The notes: a model not told the origin generated them from the sequence alone. 64,000 bases of DNA from Desulfatibacillum aliphaticivorans DSM 15576 (GCF_000429905.1 NZ_AUCT01000001.1:352166-416165), one strand, 5' to 3'; positions 7,070 through 15,849 are shown, counted from the first letter of the stretch. Program-made: numbers and translations.

Positions 7070-8671
7070 TTATTCCCAACAAATGGTTTTCGCCATAACG
7101 CTGGTCAAATCCATCATTTCTATTTCCAGATCTTTCCCAAAGAAGGGGTCCTGCATGGCGCAACGCAAGTGCACCTGGCATTTGGGACACGAGGTCACCA
7201 GCAGGTCGCCCTGGGTTTCCTTGGCCTGCCTGAGTCTTTTCACCTGCAAGGCCTTGGAGAATGAGTCGCATCCGCTCCAGCCGCAATTGCCGCAGCAGAT
7301 GGCGCCGGCGCCGGAGTCCTGCATTTCCGTAAACGATTCGGGCGCCAGGCGGTTTATGAGCTTTCTGGCCGAGTCCGTCATTTCCATGTGACGGCTCAGG
7401 CGGCAGGAATCCTGGAAGGTGATCTTTTTATCCAGGGGTTTGAAGCCCACGGAGCCCTTGGAGATTTCCCGCTCCAAAAATTCGTGGATGTGGGTCACTT
7501 TAAAAGGCATTTCCAGGCCCGCTTCGGGGTAGTCTTTAACGAATGTGCGGTATCCCTCAGGGCAGGAAACGATCACTTCCTCCGCGCCGGACTCTGCAAT
7601 GGCCTCGATATTGAGTTTGGCCAGCTTGAGGAAGTTCTCCCGGTCCCCGGTCCACAGAAGATCGTGCCCGCAGCAGCGTTCGTCGTCCAGCAAAATGGGG
7701 TGAACGTCGAAAAAGTTCAGAAGCCGCAGGCTGTCCTTGAGGCTGTCGAGCGTCGCAGGCGCCAGGTGATTTTTGAAGAACACGTCAAAATAGGGAGCGC
7801 ATCCGCCGAAAAAAAGCACCTTGCTCTGGGCATCGGTCTTGATGTCCTCGGGCAACCAGTGCCAGTGACGCCCTTTGAGCTCCGGAGAGGTCATGGTGCG
7901 GGCCAGGGAGCCGAAGAAGCCGCCGTGGGCTTCATTGCCGTTTCCATTGGAGCTCTTTAGCACGGCGCGCACGTCCCGGATGAATTCCGGAAAGTTGACC
8001 GCCGAGGGGCATCTGTCGTAGCAAATGCCGCAAGTCAGGCAGGCCCACACGTCCTTTTGCACCTGGGGATCGTCCAGCTTGCCGCCGATGATGGCGTTAG
8101 CCATGGCCCGGGGCGAATACTGCTTGCCCGCCAGGGTCAGGGAGCATGCCGAGGAGCACTTGCCGCAATCCTGGCACGCATACACGTCGTGCTTCTGGAT
8201 GATCTCCTTGATGACGGCTTTGGAGTCCGCCGGCTGTTCCGGTTTGGAAGGCCTTTGCACCGGGCTTTTGCCGATGGCAGCCACTTCCTCGACGAAATCG
8301 TTGAGAAAATCCAACAGGCCCTGGGGATCTTCCGGGGAAAAGGCGGCCAGACGCAGCCGTTTTCTGCTGAGCCCCAACAAATCCAGAATCCGCCGGGTGT
8401 CGGCCGTGTTTCTTTCCGCAGTAATGGAGCCCACGCCGTAGCGGCAGGCGCCGGAGCCGCAGCCAATCAAAGCCACGCCGTCCGCGCCCATTTCAAAGGG
8501 CTTGAACAAAAGGGCTTTGCTCACCCTGCCGGAACATGGGATGCGCACCATTTTGACCTGGGCCGGAATCCGGCAGTCCTTGTCCTGAAGCTGCTGGAAC
8601 GCCGCATGAGGCCCCCAACTGCAGAGGAACAGTATAATTTTAAGATCCTTTTTCGCCTGATCGTTTCCCAT
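7070..8671 (-). CDS. Fused MvhD-HdrC-HdrB-like electron-transfer protein
   Basis: 533 residues, three parts. Residues 1-115 resemble MvhD (LCSW, IPCSGR, GCGSGACRYG) but the second Cys of the usual CNWC is Gly, so its cluster may differ. Residues about 165-225 carry two HdrC-type [4Fe-4S] motifs (CQDCGKCSSAC, CLTCGICYDRCP). Residues about 275-533 hold two HdrB-type CCG domains: the first with CCGHD and an incomplete CPEG, the second with CCGNCG and a complete CPKC. HdrB domains bind noncubane [4Fe-4S] clusters that reduce disulfides, so the protein is likely the acceptor-side partner of the HdrA genes on both sides. Soluble, no membrane segment. ATG 8671 has a weak AGG upstream. Confidence 0.85.
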   Translation of the reverse strand: MGNDQAKKDLKIILFLCSWGPHAAFQQLQDKDCRIPAQVKMVRIPCSGRVSKALLFKPFEMGADGVALIGCGSGACRYGVGSITAERNTADTRRILDLLGLSRKRLRLAAFSPEDPQGLLDFLNDFVEEVAAIGKSPVQRPSKPEQPADSKAVIKEIIQKHDVYACQDCGKCSSACSLTLAGKQYSPRAMANAIIGGKLDDPQVQKDVWACLTCGICYDRCPSAVNFPEFIRDVRAVLKSSNGNGNEAHGGFFGSLARTMTSPELKGRHWHWLPEDIKTDAQSKVLFFGGCAPYFDVFFKNHLAPATLDSLKDSLRLLNFFDVHPILLDDERCCGHDLLWTGDRENFLKLAKLNIEAIAESGAEEVIVSCPEGYRTFVKDYPEAGLEMPFKVTHIHEFLEREISKGSVGFKPLDKKITFQDSCRLSRHMEMTDSARKLINRLAPESFTEMQDSGAGAICCGNCGWSGCDSFSKALQVKRLRQAKETQGDLLVTSCPKCQVHLRCAMQDPFFGKDLEIEMMDLTSVMAKTICWE

Positions 8672-8694
8672 TTGCCATACCTTAGTTGATTGAT

Positions 8695-8728
8695 ATTCCG
8701 GACGCGGGTTCGACTCCCGCCGTCTGCA
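8695..8728 (+). ncRNA. Fragment resembling the 3' end of tmRNA (possible att remnant)
   Basis: TTCCGGACGCGGGTTCGACT and the following CCCGCC closely resemble the conserved tmRNA 3' end as remembered. It forms a perfect T-arm: GCGGG (8704-8708), loop TTCGACT, CCCGC (8716-8720), then a 7-base acceptor-like strand and A, with T residues after. No matching 5' half or complementary acceptor strand lies upstream, so it is not an intact gene. ssrA 3' ends are common integration targets, so this may be an attachment-site scar (inference). Confidence 0.5.
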
Positions 8729-8858
8729 TTTTTTATAATAGAGTGGGTGGATGCCCGGCAGCCTGCTGCACTTTATTTGTGAGCGCTCCCTAGCTTGACG
8801 TTATGAGCGTCATTATTTTCGCCCTACCCCGCCCTGCCCTGCCCTTTCAGCAAGGGGG

Positions 8859-11800
8859 CTACAGGACCTCCTCCAGCATTTGCTCCAGGTATTTCTGGTT
8901 GCGATACGGGGAGTCCGCCGCATTGTTCGGGCATACGCTGATGCAGTTTCCGCAGCCCTTGCACAGGGCCTCATCCACAAAGGCGTACCAACCGCCCACC
9001 GTGTTCTGCTTAAGGCCGATGGCCTGGTACGGACAGACGGCCACGCAGCTTCCGCAGCCCCGGCAGCGGTCTGCATCCACGCAGGAGGTGTACCCCTTGT
9101 TCTGCCTGGGACCTCTCGGCATGACCGAAGCAGCCAGGACGGCCGTGGCCGCGCCTTTTTTCCTGTCGGACACGTGAATGCCCGGAGGACTGGACGTAAA
9201 CAGGCCAGCAATGGAAGTGGCGCCCGGAAAGAGAAAGGGCACGCCGGACTCGCCTTTTTTCTGCATGGTTGCAACGGCCGGCCTTCCCTGCATGCCTTCC
9301 TGGGCCAGGTACGGCGTTTGCCGCAAGGCCTGCTGGCCGAGAATGACCGAGCCCACGTTCAGGGCCTGGGTTCCGCCGTCCCCGGTTTGCACCAGCACCC
9401 GGAAGTTGCCCAGGTTGCCGGAGATGGCCTTGACCGAAGATCCCGCAAAACTGTGAATGTTGGGATGGTCCTGAATTTTTTCCAGAGGTTTGGACGGCCC
9501 GCCCATCAAGAGCACTTCCAGCCCGGCTTCGGCCAGGGTAAGCGCGGAGTTGATGGCGGACTCCGACTGCCCAACCACGGCAGTGGTGAAGTTGTAATTG
9601 CGCAAAGGCGTGGGCAAGGGCTTGAGCTTGGCCGCCCGTTTGAGGGAGCGTTCCAAAAGGCCCTTGAAAGCGTCCACGGCGATGTCCCCGCCCCTTGCAA
9701 GCAGGGGCAAAACCTCACCGCGCAGGTTGCAGGTTTCCACCATGGAGCGGCTGATCCCCGTGCCTTTGAACAGGGCGTCTTTCAACCGGCTGCGTTGATC
9801 GGTGCAGGCCGTGCACACAAAGTCCAGGGGGCAGCAGACGCAGGAGGCCAGGACCACGCGGGATATGCCTTTTTCCCGGACCGTGCGCACAATGTGCTCG
9901 CTTCCTTCGGGGATGCAGGCGGATTCCAGGATTTCTGCGTATACCACGTCGGGCCTTTGGGTGAGGCTCTCCACGTAGGCGTCCATTTGTTCGTCCCAGC
10001 CCATGGACCCGTTGCAACGGCAGACGAAAACCCCGGTCCTTACGGACGGGGACAGGCCCGGGTCGGGCGCGGCGAACGGCACGCCGTAGCCTTTGGGGCG
10101 CTGGGATGTGCGGGCCAGAAAAGCCATGGCCTTGCCTGCGGCGGCAAAGCCGCGGGTGATCATGTTATAAACGTTGGTCTTGGCCGTGGGAGGCCCGTAA
10201 GCGCGGATGACGTCCTCGCCCCTGACGCCCGGCGCCATGTCGGGATCGGCGATAATCAGCACGCCCGCGTGTTCGGCGTCCTCTTTGGCCACGGCGTCGT
10301 GGCGAATAGCGTGAATCACCGGGCCGCAAGCGTCCATGCACTCCAGGCATTCGGAGCAAACGCCGCACTGGAGGCAGCGCCCTGCTTCGTTCAAGACCTG
10401 GGTTTCGGTCAGGCCCTGGGCTACTTCCACAAAGGAGCCGATGCGGTCCTTGGCGTCCGCTTCGGGCATGACGCAACGTTTTACATGGGCCATGTTGGCC
10501 GGGATGGCGCAAAAATCCTTGTCCACGGGACGGCCTGATTTGGCGATAAAGGAGTAGCCAAGCAGGTTTTCGCAAATGGCGTCGGCGGTGGAACGGCCGG
10601 AAGCCATGGATCTGACCACGGTGGTGGGTCCGTTGACGGCATCGCCCGCCGCGTAAACTCCGGGCATGCTGGTCTGGCTCTCATCGTAGATTTTGATGAA
10701 TCCGTAATCCGTGGTTTCCAGGGCGATCTTGGCGCCTTCCAAAAAGGGGCCCACCTGGCCGATGGCCACGATCACCTTGTCAAATGCCAGTTCCCTTGCG
10801 TCGCCGTCCTTTTTCACAACCGGCCAGCAAATTCCGTTGGCGTCCGCCGGGCCGGGCTCGGTGGGCTTGCACAGCAGGCTTTTGATTTTGCCCTTATCCT
10901 GCACGAATTCCACCACCCTCACTTCGTCCACAATGTCGATGCCTTCGGCCAAAGCGCCGTGCACTTCCTCGGCGTCCGCGGGAATGGCGTCCTTGGCGAA
11001 CCAGGACACAATGGTCACGTCCGCGCCAAGGCGGCGGGCGGCCCTGGCGGCGTCAAATGCGGAGTTTCCGTCGCCGATCACGGCCAGCTTTTCGCCCTTT
11101 TTAATTGCAGGCGCATCGTTGCGGTACAGGTTGTTCAGGAAATCCAGGCAACCGGTCACGCCCTGGCAGTCTTCGCCTTTGGCGCCCAGCTTCCGGTCTT
11201 TCCAGGAGCCGGTTGTGATAAGCACGGCGTCGTATTGGTGCGTCAGGTCTTCCAGGTCCTTGGAAAAATCGATTTCCTTGCCCGTAACGAATTCCACGCC
11301 AAGGGCTTTGACGTATTCCAGGTCCTTATCCAGGATGCTCCTGGGCAGGCGATGGGGGCCGATGCCGTAGCGCAGCAGGCCGCCCACTTCTTTTTCCTTC
11401 TCAAAGACCGTAACGGCCACGCCCTGACGGGCGAAATCGGCCGCGGCGGCTATGCCCGCAGGACCGGAGCCGATGACGGCGATTTTCTTGTCTTTTTTCC
11501 CGGCGACCTGAGGAGCTGCGTCGCTGCCTTTATCCGCCACAAAACGCTTGATATCGCGAATGGCCACGGCGCCGTCCACATCGCCCCGTCTGCAGGCGTC
11601 CTCGCAGGGATGAGTGCAGACTCTGCCGCAGATGCCGGGGAGGACGTTGTCCCTGCGAATCAGGTCCAGGGCTTTGGAGAACCTTCCGGCGCCGGCCAGG
11701 GCCACGTAGCCTTGGGCGTTTACGCCCAGAGGGCAGGAATCCTGGCACAAGGGGCGCTGGCGCTTGTCGATAATAGGCCGCCCGGGCAGGTTGCGATTGC

Positions 11801-12206
11801 CTGAAAAAACAATGGGCCTGCAGCCGTCGGCGGAGGTTACGGGGCATGCTTCCACGCATTTTCCGCACAGGGTGCAGCGCTCCGGGTCCACGTATTGCGG
11901 CAGGGTGTTTATTTTGACGGCGAATCCCTGGGCGGTGTGTTTGATGCCGGTCACCTCGCCGGGCAATATGCATTTAATGGACTGGTTGCGCATGATGCGC
12001 ATCAACCCGGAACGGTGGGCGTAGGAAAAAGCCATGCCCGAATCCAGGCGCCATTTATCCTGGGAAAGCTTCTCGTGAAGATCGGGCTCCGAATCCACTA
12101 AAGTGACGGGCACGCCCAGTTCTCCCAATTTGTTTGCGGCTGCAATCCCCGAAGGGGTGGCTCCCAGGACCACGACCCGGTGAAGCCTGTCTTTGGCTCT
12201 TTTCAT
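8859..12206 (-). CDS. GltD-like NAD(P)H oxidoreductase fused to HdrA-like iron-sulfur flavoprotein
   Basis: 1115 residues. In order: a Rossmann segment (GATPSGIAAANKLG, 14-27); a Cys cluster CTLCGKCVEACP at about 110; a GltD/dihydropyrimidine-dehydrogenase-type Fe-S domain (CPLGVNAQG ... GICGRVCTHPCEDACRRG, about 157-215); an FAD site GSGPAGIAAAADFA near 247; an NAD(P)H site GDGNSAFDAARAARRLG near 378; the FAD-closing AAGDAVNGPTTV near 545; a Cys-rich CLQCGVCSECLECMDAC near 620; an HdrA-like part with CRCNGSMG (about 718) and a degenerate Rossmann VVGQSESAINSAL; and two C-terminal [4Fe-4S] motifs near 1045-1100. Its likely job is to link NAD(P)H to the Hdr chain. The start overlaps korC by ATGA, so translation is probably coupled. 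Confidence 0.85.
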   Translation of the reverse strand: MKRAKDRLHRVVVLGATPSGIAAANKLGELGVPVTLVDSEPDLHEKLSQDKWRLDSGMAFSYAHRSGLMRIMRNQSIKCILPGEVTGIKHTAQGFAVKINTLPQYVDPERCTLCGKCVEACPVTSADGCRPIVFSGNRNLPGRPIIDKRQRPLCQDSCPLGVNAQGYVALAGAGRFSKALDLIRRDNVLPGICGRVCTHPCEDACRRGDVDGAVAIRDIKRFVADKGSDAAPQVAGKKDKKIAVIGSGPAGIAAAADFARQGVAVTVFEKEKEVGGLLRYGIGPHRLPRSILDKDLEYVKALGVEFVTGKEIDFSKDLEDLTHQYDAVLITTGSWKDRKLGAKGEDCQGVTGCLDFLNNLYRNDAPAIKKGEKLAVIGDGNSAFDAARAARRLGADVTIVSWFAKDAIPADAEEVHGALAEGIDIVDEVRVVEFVQDKGKIKSLLCKPTEPGPADANGICWPVVKKDGDARELAFDKVIVAIGQVGPFLEGAKIALETTDYGFIKIYDESQTSMPGVYAAGDAVNGPTTVVRSMASGRSTADAICENLLGYSFIAKSGRPVDKDFCAIPANMAHVKRCVMPEADAKDRIGSFVEVAQGLTETQVLNEAGRCLQCGVCSECLECMDACGPVIHAIRHDAVAKEDAEHAGVLIIADPDMAPGVRGEDVIRAYGPPTAKTNVYNMITRGFAAAGKAMAFLARTSQRPKGYGVPFAAPDPGLSPSVRTGVFVCRCNGSMGWDEQMDAYVESLTQRPDVVYAEILESACIPEGSEHIVRTVREKGISRVVLASCVCCPLDFVCTACTDQRSRLKDALFKGTGISRSMVETCNLRGEVLPLLARGGDIAVDAFKGLLERSLKRAAKLKPLPTPLRNYNFTTAVVGQSESAINSALTLAEAGLEVLLMGGPSKPLEKIQDHPNIHSFAGSSVKAISGNLGNFRVLVQTGDGGTQALNVGSVILGQQALRQTPYLAQEGMQGRPAVATMQKKGESGVPFLFPGATSIAGLFTSSPPGIHVSDRKKGAATAVLAASVMPRGPRQNKGYTSCVDADRCRGCGSCVAVCPYQAIGLKQNTVGGWYAFVDEALCKGCGNCISVCPNNAADSPYRNQKYLEQMLEEVL

Positions 12207-12784
12207 GCGAGGGCTCCTGATTGTCCGGAAGCCTTCTTATCCCGGGCTTTAAGCAGGGACAGGCCATAATCATAGCCCTTGCTGAAGGCTTTTATGTTCA
12301 TTTCCTCCGTGCCTTTGGGGACGGATTTGGTCACGGTTTCGCGGGTGGCCTCCAGGGTGGAGGCCTGGGTGACGGCGGTGATAAAGCCGATCATGATGAT
12401 GTTGGCCATCATCTTGCGCCCCAGCTCCTCGGCCATGCGGGTGGAAGGCACCGCGAAATAGTCCCTGTCCAGGCCCTTGGGCTTGACCAGATCCTGGTCA
12501 ATGAGAATGAACCCTTCGGGCCTGACCTGATCCACAAACTTGTCAAAGCCCGCCTGGGACATGGCGGCCAAAATGTCCGGCTGACGCACGTAGGGATAAT
12601 TGATGGTCCCATCGGAAATGATCACCTGAGCGCTGCAGGCGCCGCCCCGGGATTCCGGGCCGTACGACTGGATCAGGGTGCTTTCCTTGTGATCCCCCAG
12701 GGACGCGGCCTGGCCGAGAATCCTGCCTGCAAGGACGATTCCCTGGCCTCCGAAACCCGTGATTATCACTTCTAATTTCTGCAT
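12203..12784 (-). CDS. korC: 2-oxoacid:ferredoxin oxidoreductase, gamma subunit
   Basis: 193 residues, the usual size of a stand-alone gamma subunit. The N-terminal GFGGQGIVLAGRILGQAA motif and YGPESRGGACSAQVI segment are diagnostic of the family. In the complex this subunit helps bind CoA and completes the active site made by alpha and beta. It follows korB by 11 bases and overlaps the next gene by 4. Substrate specificity cannot be read from this subunit alone. Confidence 0.9.
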   Translation of the reverse strand: MQKLEVIITGFGGQGIVLAGRILGQAASLGDHKESTLIQSYGPESRGGACSAQVIISDGTINYPYVRQPDILAAMSQAGFDKFVDQVRPEGFILIDQDLVKPKGLDRDYFAVPSTRMAEELGRKMMANIIMIGFITAVTQASTLEATRETVTKSVPKGTEEMNIKAFSKGYDYGLSLLKARDKKASGQSGALA

Positions 12785-12795
12785 GTTATATCCTA

Positions 12796-13662
12796 TCAGG
12801 CAGCTGATTTCTTAGCGGGCTTCTCTTCAAGCCTGCAAACTTTGTCGTACATGTCCGTAGAGCAGGGCCTGGGGTTGTTCACAAAGGTTCCCAGAACCAC
12901 GCCGCGCTCCCAGTCCACATCCAGTTCGGTGGGATGGGCGTCGTTTTTAATGATGCTCTTTTCCTGGAACAGACGCAGGGTGTCCAAGGGTTTTTCCTTG
13001 TTCCGCCTGCCGTAGTTAATGGGGCATGGCGCCAGGACTTCCACGAAGGAGAAGCCCGGATTGGCCAGGGCTTCGATGATGGCGCTGGTCAGATCCCGGG
13101 CGTGGAGGGTGGTCCATCTGGCCACATAGCTTGCTCCGCAGGCGTATGCCAGCAGGGGCAGGTTAAAGGGCGAATCGGGGTTGCCCAGCGGAGTCGTGGT
13201 GGTCTTGGCCAAATGGGGCGTGGTTGCGGCCACCTGTCCGCCTGTCATGCCGTAATTGAAATTGTTGACGCACACCACGGTCAGGTCCACGTTGCGGCGG
13301 GCGGCGTGTATAAAATGGTTGCCGCCGATGGCGAAGAGGTCTCCGTCGCCGGAAAAAACCACCACGTTCAAGTCGGTGTTGGCCAGTTTCATGCCGGTGG
13401 CGAAGGGGATGGCCCGGCCGTGGGTGGTGTGGTACGAATCCAGCTTGACGTACCCGGCGCCGCGGCCCGAGCAGCCTATGCCCGACACCATGACCGTGTT
13501 ATCCAGGTCGATTCCGCTTTCCTTCATGCCCATGAGGCAGGAGGAAAAGGCCGTGCCTATGCCGCATCCCGGGCACCAGATGTGCGGAATGCGCTCGGTG
13601 CGCAAAAGATCGTCCAAGGGATGGCGGGAGGCCTCCCTTTGTGCTTCCTGGGCTGTTGTCAT
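12796..13662 (-). CDS. korB: 2-oxoacid:ferredoxin oxidoreductase, TPP-binding beta subunit
   Basis: 288 residues. The thiamine diphosphate motif is GDGDLFAIGGNHFIHAAR with the matching NNFNYGMTGGQ; HIWCPGCGIG near the N-terminus and GIGCSGRG contribute cluster cysteines. The beta subunit decarboxylates the 2-oxoacid and carries an internal [4Fe-4S] cluster. The start overlaps the end of korA by ATGA. Most similar in pattern to 2-oxoglutarate enzymes, judged from remembered family patterns. Confidence 0.9.
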   Translation of the reverse strand: MTTAQEAQREASRHPLDDLLRTERIPHIWCPGCGIGTAFSSCLMGMKESGIDLDNTVMVSGIGCSGRGAGYVKLDSYHTTHGRAIPFATGMKLANTDLNVVVFSGDGDLFAIGGNHFIHAARRNVDLTVVCVNNFNYGMTGGQVAATTPHLAKTTTTPLGNPDSPFNLPLLAYACGASYVARWTTLHARDLTSAIIEALANPGFSFVEVLAPCPINYGRRNKEKPLDTLRLFQEKSIIKNDAHPTELDVDWERGVVLGTFVNNPRPCSTDMYDKVCRLEEKPAKKSAA

Positions 13663-14810
13663 ACCCCAAACTCCTGCTTGATTGTGTGGATTACCGTATC
13701 GGGCGAGATCAGCGTGCCGCCGGGGTGGCCCACCAGTTTGACGGGAACGCGGCCTGCCACGCAGCGCTCCACTTCCAGATGCACCTGCCCCAGGTTGATT
13801 TCCACCGTGACCATGCCTTTGGCCTTGGAGGCCAGGTCCCGGATTTTTTCCTCGGCGAAAGGCCAGACCGTAATAAGCCTGAGCATTCCGACCTTGATTC
13901 CCTGGGCCCGGGCTTCTTCCACGGCGGCCCTGCCGGTGCGGGCGGATACTCCGTAGGTGACTATTATATAATCCGCGTCCTCGATCATAAACTCTTCGTA
14001 GCGGATGATGTCGTCCCGGTTATTCTGAATCTTGCCCATGAGCCGTTCCATCATGGCGGCCTGGGCTTCCACGGTCATGGCCGGGTATCCCATTTCGTCG
14101 TGGGTCAGGCCGGTGACATGCACCTTGTAGCCGTCGCCCGCGTTGGCCATGGGAGGCACGCCCAGATCGCCGGCGGCGTATGGCCGATACCTGTCCTTGC
14201 GGCCCTTGGCCTTGACCCGCTCGATGGTCTTGATTTCCCTGGCGTCGGGTATGACCACGCGCTCGCTCATGTGGCCGATGACTTCGTCGGTCATGATGAG
14301 GACCGGGGTCCGGTATTTTTCCGCCAGGTTAAAGGCGTCGATGGTCTGGTAGAAAATCTCCTGGGCCGAGGCCGGCGCCATGGCGATGATCTCGTAATCT
14401 CCGTGGGAGCCCCAACGGGCCTGCATCATGTCTCCCTGGGCGCCTTGGGTCGGCAGCCCCGTGGACGGACCGGCCCGCTGCACGTTCACCACCACGCAGG
14501 GCGTTTCGGTGATCACGGCCAGGCCCAGGTTTTCCATCATCAGGGAGAATCCAGGGCCCGACGTGGAAGTCATGCTCTTTGCCCCGGCGCAGGACGCCCC
14601 TACGATGGACGCCATGGCGGCGATTTCGTCTTCCATCTGAATGTAGGTGCCCCCGATTTCGGGCAGGCGATGGGACATGCGTTCGGCCACTTCCGTCGCC
14701 GGTGTGATGGGGTATCCCCCGAAAAACAGGCAGCCCGCGGCCAAAGCGCCTTCGGCGCAAGCCACGTCGCCCGTCATATAATGCTCCCCTGTTAGAACTG
14801 CGGGTCTCAT
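13659..14810 (-). CDS. korA: 2-oxoacid:ferredoxin oxidoreductase, alpha subunit
   Basis: 383 residues. Pyrimidine-binding fold with GYPITPATEVAERM, the EDEIAAMASIVGASCAGAKSMT stretch (around residues 60-82) and TSTSGPGFSLM typical of the family. The RAGPSTGLPTQGAQGD segment is shared with KorA-type alpha subunits and supports 2-oxoglutarate as substrate; a branched-chain 2-oxoacid (VOR) enzyme is the main alternative. In a sulfate reducer the enzyme could supply 2-oxoglutarate by reductive carboxylation or run oxidatively to make reduced ferredoxin. It lies 13 bases after korD. Confidence 0.9.
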   Translation of the reverse strand: MRPAVLTGEHYMTGDVACAEGALAAGCLFFGGYPITPATEVAERMSHRLPEIGGTYIQMEDEIAAMASIVGASCAGAKSMTSTSGPGFSLMMENLGLAVITETPCVVVNVQRAGPSTGLPTQGAQGDMMQARWGSHGDYEIIAMAPASAQEIFYQTIDAFNLAEKYRTPVLIMTDEVIGHMSERVVIPDAREIKTIERVKAKGRKDRYRPYAAGDLGVPPMANAGDGYKVHVTGLTHDEMGYPAMTVEAQAAMMERLMGKIQNNRDDIIRYEEFMIEDADYIIVTYGVSARTGRAAVEEARAQGIKVGMLRLITVWPFAEEKIRDLASKAKGMVTVEINLGQVHLEVERCVAGRVPVKLVGHPGGTLISPDTVIHTIKQEFGV

Positions 14811-14823
14811 GGGTGTTTATCCT

Positions 14824-15099
14824 TTATTGGTTAGCCTGTTCCTTGTCCGCTTCCAATGAATAGATGGCAAATTCAGGACAGATGATTTCGCAGTAGTGGC
14901 AGTTCACGCAGTCGTCCGGTTTTTTCACCCTGGGGGGATGATACCCCTTTTGGTTGAACTCCTTGGAGAACTCCAGGACTTCCTTGGGACAGAACTCGAT
15001 GCAGTAGCCGCAGCCTTTGCAGCGTTCCTTGATGATATGCACGATGCCAAGAGGCACTTCTATCTGGTCTGCGTCTAAAGGGACTCGCCATAAAGCCAT
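14824..15099 (-). CDS. korD: 2-oxoacid:ferredoxin oxidoreductase, delta (ferredoxin) subunit
   Basis: 91 residues with two [4Fe-4S] motifs: CKGCGYCIEFCPKEVLEF and, after a linker, CVNCHYCEIICPEFAI. This small polyferredoxin carries electrons out of the KorAB core. It is the first gene of the apparent operon that continues through korABC into the Hdr genes. The C-terminal tail is hydrophilic. Confidence 0.9.
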   Translation of the reverse strand: MALWRVPLDADQIEVPLGIVHIIKERCKGCGYCIEFCPKEVLEFSKEFNQKGYHPPRVKKPDDCVNCHYCEIICPEFAIYSLEADKEQANQ

Positions 15100-15147
15100 T
15101 GTACTTTGTCCTTGATTAATGGTCCGGGTGACAGATACGAACGAAAT

Positions 15148-15176
15148 TATCTATAACGTAAAAGCAAAAAAGTCAA
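15148..15176 (-). promoter_or_regulatory. Candidate sigma-70 promoter of the kor-hdr operon
   Basis: On the minus strand TTGACT (15176-15171) is followed after 17 bases by TAGATA (15153-15148); an overlapping TATAGA would give a 15-base spacer. The predicted start lies about 40 bases before the korD ATG. Surroundings are AT-rich. Confidence 0.5.
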
Positions 15177-15678
15177 GTTCTTCAATGACCCGGGGTTCAA
15201 TTTGAGGACTCCTACGGGATTTTTAAGGGGGTGTCAAAAAAACATCCAACTAAAAAATGGAATCAAAAGGACCTTGGGCGGAACGACGGGCAAGAGGAAC
15301 GGAGCAAGCCCTTCATTTTCAGGACAGCCCCGGCATGCGGCGACGGGGTGAGGGAGGGCGATCCGGCGCCTTTTTTTGCGGTGATTTTTTTGGGTTTCAA
15401 ATCCTTTCGTTCGTGCAATTATTACAATTGATTTCATATAGTTATATATGCATTCCCACGCGAAGCATGAGAACGAGAGTATTCCTGAGGCGATGATGTC
15501 CGATCTACATCGGCGAAGGCGTGGGCGCACAATCGGCGTGCAAAAACCGCCTTCCCTGCCGCCTGGATGAGCCGTGCAAATTTCCTCTATGACGCATTTG
15601 GAGCTCAAGAAATCGGGCCAAAACGCCGATAGACCATCCAAGTTTATAAATCTGAATAAACCAACCGGGGAGGAAACC
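15177..15678. other. Intergenic region without a convincing gene
   Basis: About 500 bases between the kor promoter and the small membrane protein. An antisense frame of 172 codons crosses it but has no ribosome site and runs through the repeat at 15431, so it is not called. Confidence 0.5.
15431..15480 (+). repeat. Direct repeat shared with 4272-4322
   Basis: Near-identical to the 4.3-kb copy over 50 bases: an AT-rich lead-in GTTATATAT, then ATTCCCACGCGAAGCATGAG and AACGAGA. The two copies bracket the whole kor-hdr operon in the same orientation. Confidence 0.65.
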
Positions 15679-15849
15679 ATGCAAACAGTTGGAGCGGCCG
15701 ACATAGTCTTTATTCTGTGCATCGTGGCGGGCTTGATTGGGTTGTATATCAACAGGCCGACAAAACGCGCCTGGGACGACGACGTGTTGAATCAGATTTA
15801 CGGAGAGGGAAAGGTTGAAGTCTTTAGGGACGCCCCCTTTCCGAAATAA
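15679..15849 (+). CDS. Small single-span membrane protein, unknown
   Basis: 56 residues from ATG 15679, chosen because GGGGAGGAAACC precedes it; the upstream in-frame ATG 15574 lacks such a site. Residues about 7-24 (ADIVFILCIVAGLIGLYI) form one transmembrane helix, followed by a polar, acidic C-terminal tail. No family recognised. It is isolated, facing the convergent HD hydrolase gene. Confidence 0.5.
   Translation: MQTVGAADIVFILCIVAGLIGLYINRPTKRAWDDDVLNQIYGEGKVEVFRDAPFPK

Noticed and set aside
8653..8728. Complete tRNA ending at 8728
   Set aside because: T-arm is perfect but there is no complementary acceptor, D-arm or anticodon arm upstream.
8880..10538. Long plus-strand ORF opposite the GltD-HdrA gene
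   Set aside because: Same shadow effect. The minus-strand gene has all expected motifs.
12934..14795. Plus-strand ORFs of 340 and 384 codons over korAB
   Set aside because: The minus strand encodes recognisable KorA and KorB with ATGA coupling.
15234..15752. 172-codon minus-strand ORF
   Set aside because: Runs through a dispersed repeat, overlaps the better-supported small membrane gene and lacks a ribosome site.
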